Positions 8,648 through 18,501 are shown, counted from the stretch's first letter. The stretch: 64,000 nucleotides of DNA from Candidatus Mesenet endosymbiont of Phosphuga atrata (GCF_964020175.1 NZ_OZ026541.1:992001-1056000); one strand, 5' to 3'. Translations and numbers: made by a program. The notes: generated by a model not told the origin, from the letters alone.

Positions 8648-9676
8648 CTAAACAATTTGTGGTATACCTTTTGAAGTTGAGTAATGAAAGTTTAAGGGTG
8701 AGTCTGGAAAAACAACTTTATATATATCATGGCAGGCCATGGCAGCTTCTGAAAAACCACTTAATATGAGCTTTAATTTACCGGGATAAGTTGATATATC
8801 ACCAATTGCATATACTCTATTACGACTAGTTTTACAAGTTGCTGGGTCAACAACTATATGTTTGTGCTTTATTTCTATTTCCCAATTTAGTATAGGACCA
8901 GGCTCCATTGATAACCCGAAAAATAGTAGCAAAGCATCTGCAGTTAGCAGTTTTTCTTCTTCAGAACCAATACATTTTACTAAAATTTTGCTCAACTTAC
9001 CATTTTCTCCAAATAGTTTATTTAATTGATACGGTGTAACTAGATCTATTACGCCTTGCTCTGCAAGCGATTTTATCTTTTTTGCCGTCTCTGATACACA
9101 ACGAAATTCTTTTCTTCTATGCACAACATAAACTTTTTTTGCTACTTTAGACAGCTCAACCGTCCAATCAGCAGCTGAATCACCCCCACCTGCAATTACA
9201 ACTTGTTTGCCTGCAAAATCAGATACTTTATTTACATTATAAAAAACTGATTTATTTTCATAATCTAAGATATTTTCTAGTGGTGGGCGATTTGGCTGAA
9301 AATATCCGCCACCAGCAGCAATTATAACGGCTTTGCAGGTTATTTTCTGTTTCGAATGTTCAGCTTCAATCACTATAGTCATAGAGTTAGTTTCGTTATC
9401 ATCTAAGATTTCTACTACTTTCTCTCCCAGATGATAAATAGGCTGAAATGGTGATGCTTGCGCAGTTAAGTTGTCAATTAAACCTTGTGCTGTAATCACT
9501 GAATATCCTGGAATATCATATATAGGTTTTTCTGGATATAACGCACTGCATTGTCCACCTATGTTAGGTAAAATATCAACTACATGACATCTCATGCCTA
9601 ACATTCCTGCTTGGAAAATTGCAAATATCCCAACAGGACCAGCTCCAATTATTACTATATCAGTTTCATACTTCAT
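8648..9676 (-). CDS. Ferredoxin/flavodoxin-NADP+ reductase, thioredoxin-reductase-like type
   Basis: An FAD enzyme that passes electrons between NADPH and ferredoxin. The 342-residue protein has the FAD-binding GAGPVGIF at residues 11-18, GGQCSALYPEKPIYDIPG, the NADPH-binding IAGGGDSAADW and the C-terminal FAD motif VYAIGDI. The active-site CxxC of true thioredoxin reductases is absent, which places it with the TrxR-like ferredoxin reductases (YumC type), although such genes are often annotated trxB. Start is the ATG at 9674-9676. Confidence 0.88.
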   Translation of the reverse strand: MKYETDIVIIGAGPVGIFAIFQAGMLGMRCHVVDILPNIGGQCSALYPEKPIYDIPGYSVITAQGLIDNLTAQASPFQPIYHLGEKVVEILDDNETNSMTIVIEAEHSKQKITCKAVIIAAGGGYFQPNRPPLENILDYENKSVFYNVNKVSDFAGKQVVIAGGGDSAADWTVELSKVAKKVYVVHRRKEFRCVSETAKKIKSLAEQGVIDLVTPYQLNKLFGENGKLSKILVKCIGSEEEKLLTADALLLFFGLSMEPGPILNWEIEIKHKHIVVDPATCKTSRNRVYAIGDISTYPGKLKLILSGFSEAAMACHDIYKVVFPDSPLNFHYSTSKGIPQIV

Positions 9677-9722
9677 TTATATTTAGTAAATATATTTATT
9701 TTAATTAGCTTACTACGTAGAG

Positions 9723-10418
9723 TCAACGTTCAGCAACAATAGTTTGAATAGATTGATACTCATTAACAGTAAATTTTAAGGGTATTACGCCTGCTGCACT
9801 TACTTTTATGTTTGAAAGCGTGAAGGTTAATTCTACTGAATTAAATGTAGTATTAATTACTGCTTCTTTATTTACTTCCTGTGCCTTAAAAGTCACAATA
9901 GCACTACTAGAATAAGCTAAAGGATCAAAAGATAATTTCATCGACTGAACAGTTATAACTCGTTTGGTATCTAGCCTATATTTTAGTATTGGGCTTATCA
10001 TGCTAGTAGAACTCATGTTCTTTTTAAAGTTTAGGTAAACTTTACGTGCAGAGTTATTTTCAATAAAATTCACTTGATATTCCAGGTTATCATAGTCATA
10101 AGATTCATATGTTTCTACATATTTTTCGACTAGATACTTAGATAAAGAAACTTGCTCATTTTCTTTATTGCTTAAGCTTAATTTTTTTAAAACAGTAAAC
10201 TCATCGCTATTGCGATCAGTATATTTAACAAAAATAAAATCTTTCTTTAATGGAAACAGTAAATACAGATTTAATAACACTATGCACAGACATAAAGAAG
10301 TGAAGGTTGTAATCAATATTAGCCATGCTCTTTCTGTTATGCAGAATAAATATTTACAACAATACCACTCAATTGCATCGTTGAAATACTTATCTTTCTT
10401 TAACAAATCCTTTAGCAA
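9723..10418 (-). CDS. virB8: VirB8-like type IV secretion protein (stand-alone copy)
   Basis: VirB8 is an inner-membrane, mostly periplasmic component of the type IV secretion core. This 231-residue protein has a short cytoplasmic N-terminus, one membrane helix at about 33-56, and a periplasmic NTF2-like domain with the usual pattern: VEKYVETYESYDYDNLEYQV near 95-115 and the C-terminal IPLKFTVNEYQSI. Wolbachia are known to carry a second virB8 away from the main virB operons, and this copy has no other vir genes beside it. Identification rests on topology and fold-level motifs. Confidence 0.75.
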   Translation of the reverse strand: MLKDLLKKDKYFNDAIEWYCCKYLFCITERAWLILITTFTSLCLCIVLLNLYLLFPLKKDFIFVKYTDRNSDEFTVLKKLSLSNKENEQVSLSKYLVEKYVETYESYDYDNLEYQVNFIENNSARKVYLNFKKNMSSTSMISPILKYRLDTKRVITVQSMKLSFDPLAYSSSAIVTFKAQEVNKEAVINTTFNSVELTFTLSNIKVSAAGVIPLKFTVNEYQSIQTIVAER

Positions 10419-10634
10419 GTCTAATCCAAAAAATTATGTATATTTTAAAATATAAAATTTAAATTTGATTAACACAAATATTCTAATTATAAAAGCCAAA
10501 AAATTTTAAATTCTTAGCGCTTAAATTCTAGTTAATATGTCTACACTTTTTTTAAATTGTAAGTAAAAACTTAAAGAATGGGTATAGAAAAATCCACAAA
10601 ATGAAATAAGATCCTACTGCTTACGATATAAAAG

Positions 10635-11195
10635 TTATATAGTCTTAGACGAATTTTTAGAAAGCAAAATTATTTTTGCTGCACCATAAATTCGTTTTAA
10701 CATTATGTTGTAATTTTTGTCTAATTGAAACTCTTCGTTTTTGCCAATTTCAAGCATTATTAATGCCTCATCTGTAAGCCAACCTGAATTTACTAATCCT
10801 GCTAAAGTTGATTCAACAAAACTACTATTGTATGGTGGAGTAATAAAAGCAAAATCACATCTTTCCACTGCTTTAGGCAACCTATCAGCGCTACAACAAA
10901 TCAAAGTAACATTATCTGTTACCTTTAAATTCTCTGCAGTTCTTTTTACCAATTGAAGATTGTTATAGTTTAAGTCCACCATGAAGGAATGCTTTGCACC
11001 TAAAGATAAGGCTTCAAATGATAAAGAACCACTTCCACAAAAAAGGTCAAGTACATTGGAATCAATTAATAATTTTCTATAGGCAAGGATAGCAAATATT
11101 GCTTTTCTTACTTGTGCCATAGTCGGTCTTGCGCTTAGAGATTTATCAGTTTCAATTTTCCTGCTGCTATACTTACCTGATATAATACGCAACAC
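10635..11195 (-). CDS. rsmD: 16S rRNA (guanine-966 N2)-methyltransferase
   Basis: Methylates G966 of 16S rRNA using S-adenosylmethionine. The 186-residue protein begins MLRIISGKYSSRKI and has SARPTMAQVRKAIF, then the SAM motif LDLFCGSGSLSFEAL (residues 49-63). The catalytic N-methylase motif, normally DPPY, reads TPPY (119-122) in FAFITPPYNSS. The C-terminus is typical and the length normal. The Asp-to-Thr change at a residue that normally polarises the target amine is odd. Confidence 0.88.
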   Translation of the reverse strand: MLRIISGKYSSRKIETDKSLSARPTMAQVRKAIFAILAYRKLLIDSNVLDLFCGSGSLSFEALSLGAKHSFMVDLNYNNLQLVKRTAENLKVTDNVTLICCSADRLPKAVERCDFAFITPPYNSSFVESTLAGLVNSGWLTDEALIMLEIGKNEEFQLDKNYNIMLKRIYGAAKIILLSKNSSKTI

Positions 11196-11332
11196 TTTTT
11201 AAAACAAAGGTTAATAATAGTAGAAGTATATTGTGATGTATAAAAATATCAATTTATTTATTAAGACTTGAAATTCTTTAATTTCATTAATATAATAATT
11301 GCTTCTAGGTGGCTTAAAAGGAAAAATTTATT

Positions 11333-12202
11333 ATGTTAATGTCAGGATCTTCGATTTATGTTGATGGTGATATTACGCAATATATAGGAAGGGTACAAGC
11401 ATTTCCTATGCTATCTCAAGAAGATGAAGTAAAGTTAGCAAAAAACTGGTATGAAAGTCATGATATAAAAGCTGCCCATAAGCTTATCACTAGCCATCTT
11501 CGTTTTGTAGTAAAAATTGCCATGACATTTAAAAATTATGGTCTTTCACTCATGGAAATGATAATGGAAGGCAATATTGGGCTCATTCATGCTGTAAAAA
11601 AATTCAACCCTAATCTTGGTTTTCGCTTTTCAACTTATGCAATATGGTGGGTTAAAGCATCAATAAAAGAATATATTCTCAAATCATGGTCATTTGTGAA
11701 AATTGGCACAACCCAAGCACAAAGGAAACTATTTTTTAGTTTGCGTAAAACGAAAAAAAAGATCTTAGGTTGCACAGGAAATGGTATATTAGGCAAGGAA
11801 GAAGTTAAGTTAATTGCCGAAGAATGTTCTGTATCAGAGCAGGATGTTATTGAAATGAATGATAGATTAATGTGTAGAGATAAATCACTAAATTCCCTTA
11901 TAGGTGATAGTAGCGATAGAGAGCTACAGGATATAATTCCTTCTCATCAACCAAATCAAGAAGTAATATATACAGAAAAAGAGGAGCAACAACTAAGAAG
12001 CGATATTCTAAACGCTGCTTTTTCTACTCTTGACGAAAGAGCAAGGGATATTTTAACTAGCAGACATCTTAATGGTAAGAATGAAACACTTGAAATATTA
12101 AGTAAAAGATACAGTGTTTCAAAAGAAAGAATAAGGCAGATAGAAGAGCAAGCAATTGCCAAAATAAAGAAATTTGTAAGGTCAAAACAAGAAAGTTTTT
12201 AA
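11333..12202 (+). CDS. rpoH: RNA polymerase sigma-32 (heat-shock sigma factor)
   Basis: Directs RNA polymerase to heat-shock promoters. The 289-residue protein follows the sigma-32 plan: region 1.2 FPMLSQEDEVKLA, the core-binding region 2 (LRFVVKIAMTF, then SLMEMIMEGNIGLIHAVKKF), region 2.4 RFSTYAIWWVKASIKEYI, the RpoH box QAQRKLFFSLRKTKKKI, and the C-terminal region 4 helix-turn-helix ILSKRYSVSKERIRQIE. Start ATG at 11333 with AAAAGGAAAA upstream. Likely targets include the chaperone and protease genes, such as the clp/lon cluster later in the window. Confidence 0.93.
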   Translation: MLMSGSSIYVDGDITQYIGRVQAFPMLSQEDEVKLAKNWYESHDIKAAHKLITSHLRFVVKIAMTFKNYGLSLMEMIMEGNIGLIHAVKKFNPNLGFRFSTYAIWWVKASIKEYILKSWSFVKIGTTQAQRKLFFSLRKTKKKILGCTGNGILGKEEVKLIAEECSVSEQDVIEMNDRLMCRDKSLNSLIGDSSDRELQDIIPSHQPNQEVIYTEKEEQQLRSDILNAAFSTLDERARDILTSRHLNGKNETLEILSKRYSVSKERIRQIEEQAIAKIKKFVRSKQESF

Positions 12203-12564
12203 AAAAAAGTATAATGAGTAGCATAAGCAAAAATAAGTAATAGATAAAAACCATTTTTATTGCACATAAGTAATTTTTACATAAATTATTCTTCAGCGTA
12301 GGTTTATAATCTCAGCTAGTGAGTAGGCAATTTATTTTACAACTTTTAAGATAAAAATATAAAAAAATTCTAGTCAAGCGATTAATAAATCGTATATTTA
12401 AAATGCTGTAGCCAGTAAACAAATCGTATCCCCCTACTTTATACTGACTACAGCAACTATAATTGCATGCTTATACTAATCCCACTTAAGAAAAAAAGCT
12501 AAAAATGCTGTACAGCCAATAAAAAAAGATTAAGATTTCATTTTATTAAGTTTCTAATTTAGTT
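12203..12564. other. 362-base intergenic region with an imperfect inverted repeat
   Basis: No gene seen. Bases 12405-12419 (gctgtagccagtaaa) and 12438-12454 (tttatactgactacagc) can pair as an imperfect stem with an 18-base loop. A related short sequence (gctgtacagccaataaa) recurs near 12508. The region lies between the rpoH stop and the hflK start, so it may contain the hflK promoter and a structured leader or terminator. Evidence is weak. Confidence 0.35.
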
Positions 12565-13623
12565 ATGTTTGATGGCCAGGATCCTTGGGAGAATGATAAA
12601 AAGTATAAAAAAGTCAATTTTTCTCACAATAATAACCAAGATCCTCTTGAAAAGGTGATTCTCATAATTAAAAATGCATACTATTCCTTCTTTAAAGGCA
12701 ATGCCTCTGGTATTTATCCACTTATTGCGCTTATTGTTTTAGTAGTTTACGTTATTACTGGTTTTTATGTTGTTGGACCGGGAGAAGAAAGTATAGAGTT
12801 AATTTTCGGTAAGTATAGTGGTACTGGGAATTCTGGGTTGCGTTATAACTTTCCTTATCCTATAGGTAAAGTTATGAAAGTTAATGTAAAAGAAGTAAAG
12901 CGTGAAGAAATTGGCTCAAGTAGTTATGGATACAATAAAGATATGGATCGTGGCGAAGGAGTGATGTTGACTGGAGATGAGAATATAGTCAATGTTAACT
13001 TTGAAGTGCAGTGGCAAGTAAGAGATGCTTACGAATATTTATTTAATATACGAGATTATAGAGCAGGAGCAACAGTTAAAAGCGCAGCAGAAAGTGCTAT
13101 GCGTGAGGTGATAGGCAGAAATATGATCTCTTTTGCCTTAGAAGGAAAAGGAAGAGCAATAATTGCTAAGGATACTAAAATTTTATTACAAGAAATACTT
13201 GATCAGTATAAAATGGGAGTTGAAGTATTATCTGTACAGCTTAAGAAAATAGACCCCCCTGAAAAAGTTATTAGTGCCTTTAGGGATGTTCAGAGTGCGC
13301 GTGCAGATAAAGAGCGTACTATAAATGAAGCATATGCTTATAGTAATGATATCATGCCTAAAGCTAAGGGCGAAGCGATGAAGATTAAGTTGGATGCTGA
13401 AGCTTATGAAAATGAAGTAGTCAATAATGCAAAAGGTAGTATTAGTAGGTTTATTGCTTTATATAATGAGTATAAAGATCAACCAGCAGGAGTAAGAAAT
13501 AGAATTTATATTGAAACTATGGAGAGTATATTAAATAACACTGATAAAGTAGTCGTTAGCGATGATTTAAAAGGTTTATTTTCATACTTGCCGCTTGCAA
13601 ACATTCAAAATACTAATAAGTAA
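12565..13623 (+). CDS. hflK: HflK membrane protease modulator
   Basis: With HflC, HflK forms a large periplasmic assembly around FtsH that controls membrane protein degradation. The 352-residue protein has one membrane helix at about residues 50-70 (YPLIALIVLVVYVITGFYVV), a SPFH/prohibitin domain (GPGEESIELIFGKY, then NVNFEVQWQVRDAYEYLF) and a helical tail rich in Ala/Lys/Glu. It is directly coupled to hflC: its stop TAA overlaps the hflC start in TAATG. Confidence 0.93.
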   Translation: MFDGQDPWENDKKYKKVNFSHNNNQDPLEKVILIIKNAYYSFFKGNASGIYPLIALIVLVVYVITGFYVVGPGEESIELIFGKYSGTGNSGLRYNFPYPIGKVMKVNVKEVKREEIGSSSYGYNKDMDRGEGVMLTGDENIVNVNFEVQWQVRDAYEYLFNIRDYRAGATVKSAAESAMREVIGRNMISFALEGKGRAIIAKDTKILLQEILDQYKMGVEVLSVQLKKIDPPEKVISAFRDVQSARADKERTINEAYAYSNDIMPKAKGEAMKIKLDAEAYENEVVNNAKGSISRFIALYNEYKDQPAGVRNRIYIETMESILNNTDKVVVSDDLKGLFSYLPLANIQNTNK

Positions 13624-14504
13624 TGTATATGAGTAAAGATATTATCAAAATAGTTAGTGTTATTTTTTGCCTTCTTCTCTTTTTCGCTATATCAAATTCT
13701 GTTTTTATAGTTAGTGAAGAAAAGCAGGCCATAGTGTTGCAGTTTGGAAAGGTAGCAAGGAAAATAAATTCGAGTGGTTTATATTTTAAATTGCCATTAA
13801 TACAGAATGTTGTCTCTTTTGATAAAAGAATAATAGATATTAGCTCTGATTATAGTTCGAGAGAAATTATTACCTTTGATCAAAAACGTTTTATTGCCGA
13901 CGCTTATGCAAAGTATAGAATAATTGATCCTGTGTTATTTTATCAAACTGTAAAAACTGAGTTGGGATTGGCAATACGTTTGGGCTCTATTATTGAAGCA
14001 AACATTAGAGAAAAAGTAGGTACTATATCACTTGTAAATTTACTAAATTCAGAAAGGTCAGAAGTAATTAATCTGATTAAAGAAGGTGTTAGCAATGAAT
14101 CTAAAAAATTTGGTATAGATGTAATAGATGTCAGAATAAAAAGATTAGATCTTCCAGAAGAAAATAGCGCTGCAATATTCCGTAGAATGCAAACCGAAAG
14201 AGAAAAAGAAGCAAAAGAAATTAGAGCAGAAGGAGAGGAGAACGCTCAAAAAATTAGATCAGAATCTGAAAAGCAAAAGAGAATCATTATTGCAAATGCA
14301 ATTAGAGAAGCACAAGAAGTAAGAGGACATGGTGATGCACTGGCAGCAAAAATATATAATGATGCGATTGCAATTGATCAAGAATTTTTCAGTTTTTATC
14401 GCTCTATGCAAGCCTATAAAAAGGCATTTTCTAGCTCTAATACAAAAATAATATTGTCACCAAATAATGATTTTTTACATCTTTTTAATAAGGAACAAAG
14501 GTAA
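13623..14504 (+). CDS. hflC: HflC membrane protease modulator
   Basis: Partner of HflK. The 293-residue protein has an N-terminal membrane helix (about residues 7-28), an SPFH domain (EEKQAIVLQFGKVAR, IDISSDYSSREIITFD, ADAYAKYRI) and the conserved RMQTEREKEAKEIRAEGEE helix followed by the DQEFFSFYRSMQAYKKAF tail. The start overlaps the hflK stop by one base, and the end runs up to the degP start with only four bases between. Confidence 0.93.
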   Translation: MYMSKDIIKIVSVIFCLLLFFAISNSVFIVSEEKQAIVLQFGKVARKINSSGLYFKLPLIQNVVSFDKRIIDISSDYSSREIITFDQKRFIADAYAKYRIIDPVLFYQTVKTELGLAIRLGSIIEANIREKVGTISLVNLLNSERSEVINLIKEGVSNESKKFGIDVIDVRIKRLDLPEENSAAIFRRMQTEREKEAKEIRAEGEENAQKIRSESEKQKRIIIANAIREAQEVRGHGDALAAKIYNDAIAIDQEFFSFYRSMQAYKKAFSSSNTKIILSPNNDFLHLFNKEQR

Positions 14505-14508
14505 TCTT

Positions 14509-15987
14509 ATGAGAAGAAAAATTTTACTCTTATTGATAGTAAATATTACTATTTTTACCAATATTGCGTATGCTAAAAAGCATGTATCAATGGATGAAAA
14601 TATACAGTTAATAGAGGAACAAAAATTTCAAGAGAAGTCATCTAATGATATTTGTTATGAGAGTTTTGCTGACCTGGTTGAGCAGCTTGCTCCTGCTGTG
14701 GTTAATGTTTCAACTGAGCAAATAATTAGAGATGAAAACGTAAGGTTTCCACAATTGCCAGGTGGTTCACTCTTTGAGGAGTTTAGAGAATTTTTTGAAA
14801 GGATAGAGCCTTTTATGAATAGAAACCAAGATGTAAACAAAGAGATTATATCTTTAGGTTCTGGTTTTATTATTGATGAAAGCGGCATCATTGTTACTAA
14901 TTATCACGTTATTGCTGATGCAAAAGAGATTACAGTTACACTTAATGATAATACTCAAAGTAAAGCAAAAATTTTAGGCAAAGATCCTAAAACTGATCTT
15001 GCAGTGTTGAAAATCGATACTGATAAAAAGCTTTCGTTTGTAAGGTTTGGTAACTCTGATAAAGCAAGGGTCGGTGACCGTGTTATAGCTATAGGCAATC
15101 CTTTTGGGCTAGGTGGTTCTGTAAGTACTGGAATTGTATCTGCAATAGCACGCAATATCAATATTGGCACTGTTAGTGATTTTATCCAAACTGATGCTGC
15201 TATTAACAAAGGAAATTCTGGTGGGCCATTATTTAACATGAATGGTGAAATTATAGGCATTAATACTGCTATTTTTTCCCCTTCCGGAGGTAATGTGGGT
15301 ATTGGATTTGCTATTCCTTCAGTTATTGCTGAGCCGGTGATAAAGTTGTTAAAAGAAGGCAAGAAAGTTGAACATGGATGGATTGGAGTAAAAGTTCAAG
15401 CAATTACAAAAGAAATTGCTGACTCTCTAGGGCTAGAGGCTACACACGGGGCATTAGTTGCTGAAATTACAAAGGGTAGTCCTGCTGATAAAGCTGGCAT
15501 TAAAGTTGGTGACATAATTGTTGAATTTAATGAAACGAAAGTTACCAAGATGTCTCAGTTACCTCAAGTTGTTTCTCGGACAGAAGTTGGTAAGAAAGTA
15601 AATATAAAATTATATAGAAAAGGTGAAGTAGTTGGTACTACAGTAAAAGTAGGAAGGATTCAAGATGATGAAGACCTTACTCAAGAAGAAGATGATTTAT
15701 ACTTTGATTATATTGGAGTTACTGTTTCAAATTTGCCAAATGAGTTCAAGAAAGAAAACGATGGGGTCAATGGTGTTGTTGTACTAAACGTTGATGTTAA
15801 AAGTAATGCTCATGCTAAAGGTATAAGGAGAGGTGATGTAATTACTCATATAAATCAGAATGAAATTAAAAATATTGATGAGTTTAAAAAAATAATTTCA
15901 CAAGTAAAAAAAGAAGATAAAGAATCTGTAGCGCTGCTTATAAAGCGCCAAAATAATAATCTTTATGTTACAATAAAACTTAAGTAA
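14509..15987 (+). CDS. degP: Periplasmic serine protease DegP/HtrA family
   Basis: ATP-independent periplasmic protease and chaperone for misfolded envelope proteins. I place the start at the ATG at 14509, giving 492 residues, because it follows AACAAAGG and opens a clear signal peptide (MRRKILLLLIVNITIF ending in AYA). An upstream ATG at 14467 would lie inside hflC. The catalytic triad is His133 (TNYHVIADA), Asp163 (KTDLAVLKID) and Ser237 (NKGNSGGPLFN). Two PDZ domains follow, one after WIGVKVQAITKEIADSLG and one around DYIGVTVSNLPNEF. Linkage with hflKC fits a shared role in envelope protein quality control. Confidence 0.94.
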   Translation: MRRKILLLLIVNITIFTNIAYAKKHVSMDENIQLIEEQKFQEKSSNDICYESFADLVEQLAPAVVNVSTEQIIRDENVRFPQLPGGSLFEEFREFFERIEPFMNRNQDVNKEIISLGSGFIIDESGIIVTNYHVIADAKEITVTLNDNTQSKAKILGKDPKTDLAVLKIDTDKKLSFVRFGNSDKARVGDRVIAIGNPFGLGGSVSTGIVSAIARNINIGTVSDFIQTDAAINKGNSGGPLFNMNGEIIGINTAIFSPSGGNVGIGFAIPSVIAEPVIKLLKEGKKVEHGWIGVKVQAITKEIADSLGLEATHGALVAEITKGSPADKAGIKVGDIIVEFNETKVTKMSQLPQVVSRTEVGKKVNIKLYRKGEVVGTTVKVGRIQDDEDLTQEEDDLYFDYIGVTVSNLPNEFKKENDGVNGVVVLNVDVKSNAHAKGIRRGDVITHINQNEIKNIDEFKKIISQVKKEDKESVALLIKRQNNNLYVTIKLK

Positions 15988-16001
15988 TAATATACTCGTA
16001 T

Positions 16002-16685
16002 ATGGATTTTAGTGAGATTATTAACTATAAGTTCAAAAATGATAAAATATTAGAAGAAGCTTTAACTCATCCAAGCGTTGGGTGTAAGCATGAAAATAGG
16101 GCCTTTAATTACCAAAGGCTAGAGTTTTTAGGTGATAGTATTTTAAACTTGACTGTTTCTGAAATGCTATTTAAGCTTTTTCCTAAAGATAATGAAGGCT
16201 TTCTGGCTAAAAAAAAGGTTGCTTTAGTATGTGGTTCGACTCTAGGCGAAATTGCTGGTCAAATTGATTTAGGAAAATTTATCATTATGGCTGAAGGTGA
16301 GCGTCAAAGCGGTGGTGAGTTTAACTTAAGGAATCTTGAAAATACGTTGGAAGCTTTGATAGGAGCGATATATCTGGATTCAGGAATAAGAGCTGTAAAG
16401 AAGTTTATATTAAAGTATTGGAAACCTCTTGCTAAAAGTATGTTAGTCCCTCCTCAAGATGCAAAAACGATATTGCAAGAACTGGTTCAGAGTGAGAAAT
16501 TACCTATTCCTGTTTACAAAGTGGTAGGACAGTCTGGCCCAGCACATAAACCAAATTTTAATATTGCAGTATGCGTAGAAAAATACGGGGAAATATCTGC
16601 CTGTGCTAGTAATAAAAAATTGGCAGAGCAGAAAGCTGCAGCACTAATGTTAGACAAAATTTATAAGCAAAAAAGTGAATCTTAA
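16002..16685 (+). CDS. rnc: Ribonuclease III
   Basis: Cuts double-stranded RNA, processing rRNA precursors and some mRNAs. The 227-residue protein has the catalytic signature QRLEFLGDSILNL (residues about 43-55), the second acidic motif NTLEALIGAIYLDSG (about 112-126) and a C-terminal double-stranded-RNA-binding domain from about residue 154 (DAKTILQELVQ) to the end (KKLAEQKAAALML). It begins 14 bases after degP and overlaps ctaG by 11 bases. Confidence 0.95.
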   Translation: MDFSEIINYKFKNDKILEEALTHPSVGCKHENRAFNYQRLEFLGDSILNLTVSEMLFKLFPKDNEGFLAKKKVALVCGSTLGEIAGQIDLGKFIIMAEGERQSGGEFNLRNLENTLEALIGAIYLDSGIRAVKKFILKYWKPLAKSMLVPPQDAKTILQELVQSEKLPIPVYKVVGQSGPAHKPNFNIAVCVEKYGEISACASNKKLAEQKAAALMLDKIYKQKSES

Positions 16686-17208
16686 AAGAAAAAGCCACAC
16701 TGTTCTTTCTTTATTATTCTTAGTTTTATCTATGTTGTCTTTAGCTTATGCTTCTGTACCGTTATATAAAGTTTTTTGCAAAGTAACAGGTTATGGTGGG
16801 ACGACAAAAAAAGTAAAATCTCTTGATCTAACAAAAGATATAAAGAGTAAAAAAATAAAAGTTTATTTCAATGCTGATGTAATGCCAGGCCTGCCATGGA
16901 TTTTTAAACCAGAGCTAGGCTATACTGATATAAAAACAGGAGAGCAAAAACTTATGTTTTACTATATAGAGAATTTATCTGATAGCGCTATGAATGCGAT
17001 GGCTGTGTATAACGTCACGCCTTATAAGGCCGGGAAATATTTCAATAAAATAGCTTGTTTCTGTTTTAATGAGCAAGTATTGCCGCCAAAAAAGAAAGTA
17101 ATCATGCCAGTGTCTTTTTTCATAGATCCTGAAATTGCAGTAGATCCAGAAACATCTGACGTAGAGGAAATAACACTATCTTATACATTTTTTGAATTAA
17201 AAAAATAG
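16675..17208 (+). CDS. ctaG: Cytochrome c oxidase assembly protein CtaG/Cox11
   Basis: Delivers copper to the CuB site of cytochrome c oxidase subunit I. The 177-residue protein starts at a GTG (16675) inside the end of rnc. It has one membrane anchor (about residues 9-27), the VPLYKVFCKVTGYGGT segment after it, and the copper-binding CFCF motif with Cys128 and Cys130 (IACFCFNEQ), followed by the PVSFFIDPEI strand typical of Cox11. It shows that this lineage builds an aa3-type oxidase. Confidence 0.93.
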   Translation: MNLKRKSHTVLSLLFLVLSMLSLAYASVPLYKVFCKVTGYGGTTKKVKSLDLTKDIKSKKIKVYFNADVMPGLPWIFKPELGYTDIKTGEQKLMFYYIENLSDSAMNAMAVYNVTPYKAGKYFNKIACFCFNEQVLPPKKKVIMPVSFFIDPEIAVDPETSDVEEITLSYTFFELKK

Positions 17209-17221
17209 ATAGCAAAATTTC

Positions 17222-17500
17222 TCATTTATTTAATCGATATTCATCTTGTGTATATAGATTAAGGGAAATTGCATGTATTAGTTTTATCTCTTCTTCTAAT
17301 ATTTTATATATCAATTTGTGCCTAGCTAAAGAGATCATATTGCTGAAATCATCAGAAACAACTATCAATTTAATATGAGAAGTTGCAGATTGTGAAACAA
17401 AGTGATGTCCAGCATGATCATCAGATTCATCAATCACACTAATATAGTGAGCATTGATTGCATTGTTTATTTTTTTTTCTATTTCTTGTGTTATATTCAT
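17222..17500 (-). CDS. BolA/IbaG family protein
   Basis: A small protein of 92 residues with the BolA fold signature: an N-terminal helix, [24 protein letters not shown] (about 29-52), then [14 protein letters not shown] and HAISLNLYT. BolA proteins work with monothiol glutaredoxins in iron-sulphur cluster handling. The His pair in HAGHHF is the likely cluster-ligand area. Its start overlaps the pdhB stop by four bases, so the two are probably cotranscribed. Confidence 0.85.
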   Translation of the reverse strand: MNITQEIEKKINNAINAHYISVIDESDDHAGHHFVSQSATSHIKLIVVSDDFSNMISLARHKLIYKILEEEIKLIHAISLNLYTQDEYRLNK

Positions 17501-18501
17501 AAAAACCTTTGTCTAAAACATACTTGTTTTGCTGCATTTACTATATCCTCAACTTGTGGTAGCGCTTTATATTCCAAATTTGCTGCATACGGCAAAGGTA
17601 CATCTTTGGCAGCAACACGTGCAACCGGTGCATCCAAATAATCAAACGCCTCCTCCATCATAAGAGCGGCAAGTTCTGCCCCTATTCCAGCAAATCCCCA
17701 TCCCTCTTCAACGCTGACAAGCCTACTTGTTTTGCGTACGGAATTTACAATAGCTTCTGTATCTAATGGTCTTAAGGTCCTAAGGTCGATAACTTCAGCA
17801 TCAATTCCATCAGCTGATAGTATATCTGCTGCTTCTAGTGCATCTTTTATTTTTAGCGAAAAAGCAGTAATAGTTACGTCATTTCCTTGTCTAAGCACTG
17901 ACGCCTTACCAATTTCTACAGTATAATTATCATTTGATAGTTCAGAATCTAAAATTTCATGCTCATGACCATAAGCTATTTCATGTTCTAAAAATATAAC
18001 AGGGTTTGGATCGCGAATTGCAGCTTTTAGAAGGCCCCTGCAGTCAGAAGCAAAATAAGGTGCAATGACTTTAAGCCCAGGAATATGGGAATACCAAGAA
18101 GCAAAACATTGTGAATGTTGAGCAGCAACTCGTGCAGCAGAAGCGTTTGGCCCACGAAAAACTATAGGGCAACCAAGCTGTCCTCCAGACATATAGTTTG
18201 TTTTTGCTGCCGAATTGATAATTTGATCCATAGCTTGCAGAGCAAAGTTAAAAGTCATAAACTCCACTATTGGTTTGAGCCCAGCAAAAGCTGCACCTAT
18301 CCCCAGCCCGGCAAAACCATGTTCAGTTATTGGAGTGTCTATCACTCTTTCATTCCCAAACTCTTTTAAAATACCTTTAGTGACTTTATAAGCCCCCTCA
18401 TATTCTGCTACCTCTTCACCCATAATGAACACTAAAGGATCTTGCCTCATTTCCTCCTTTATAGCCTGACAAAGAGCTTCTCTTACAGTTAATTGAGCCA
18501 T
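17497..18501 (-). CDS. pdhB: Pyruvate dehydrogenase E1 component, beta subunit
   Basis: Part of the thiamine-diphosphate E1 enzyme that decarboxylates pyruvate for acetyl-CoA formation. The 334-residue protein has [13 protein letters not shown], the ThDP-site region [63 protein letters not shown] and the C-terminal [14 protein letters not shown]. The E1 alpha gene is not in this window. The E2 gene pdhC is 0.6 kb away on the opposite strand. Confidence 0.95.
   Translation of the reverse strand: MAQLTVREALCQAIKEEMRQDPLVFIMGEEVAEYEGAYKVTKGILKEFGNERVIDTPITEHGFAGLGIGAAFAGLKPIVEFMTFNFALQAMDQIINSAAKTNYMSGGQLGCPIVFRGPNASAARVAAQHSQCFASWYSHIPGLKVIAPYFASDCRGLLKAAIRDPNPVIFLEHEIAYGHEHEILDSELSNDNYTVEIGKASVLRQGNDVTITAFSLKIKDALEAADILSADGIDAEVIDLRTLRPLDTEAIVNSVRKTSRLVSVEEGWGFAGIGAELAALMMEEAFDYLDAPVARVAAKDVPLPYAANLEYKALPQVEDIVNAAKQVCFRQRFL

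Noticed and set aside
14467-14508. ATG at 14467 as the degP start
   Set aside because: It falls inside hflC and puts charged residues ahead of the signal peptide; the ATG at 14509 has its own ribosome site.
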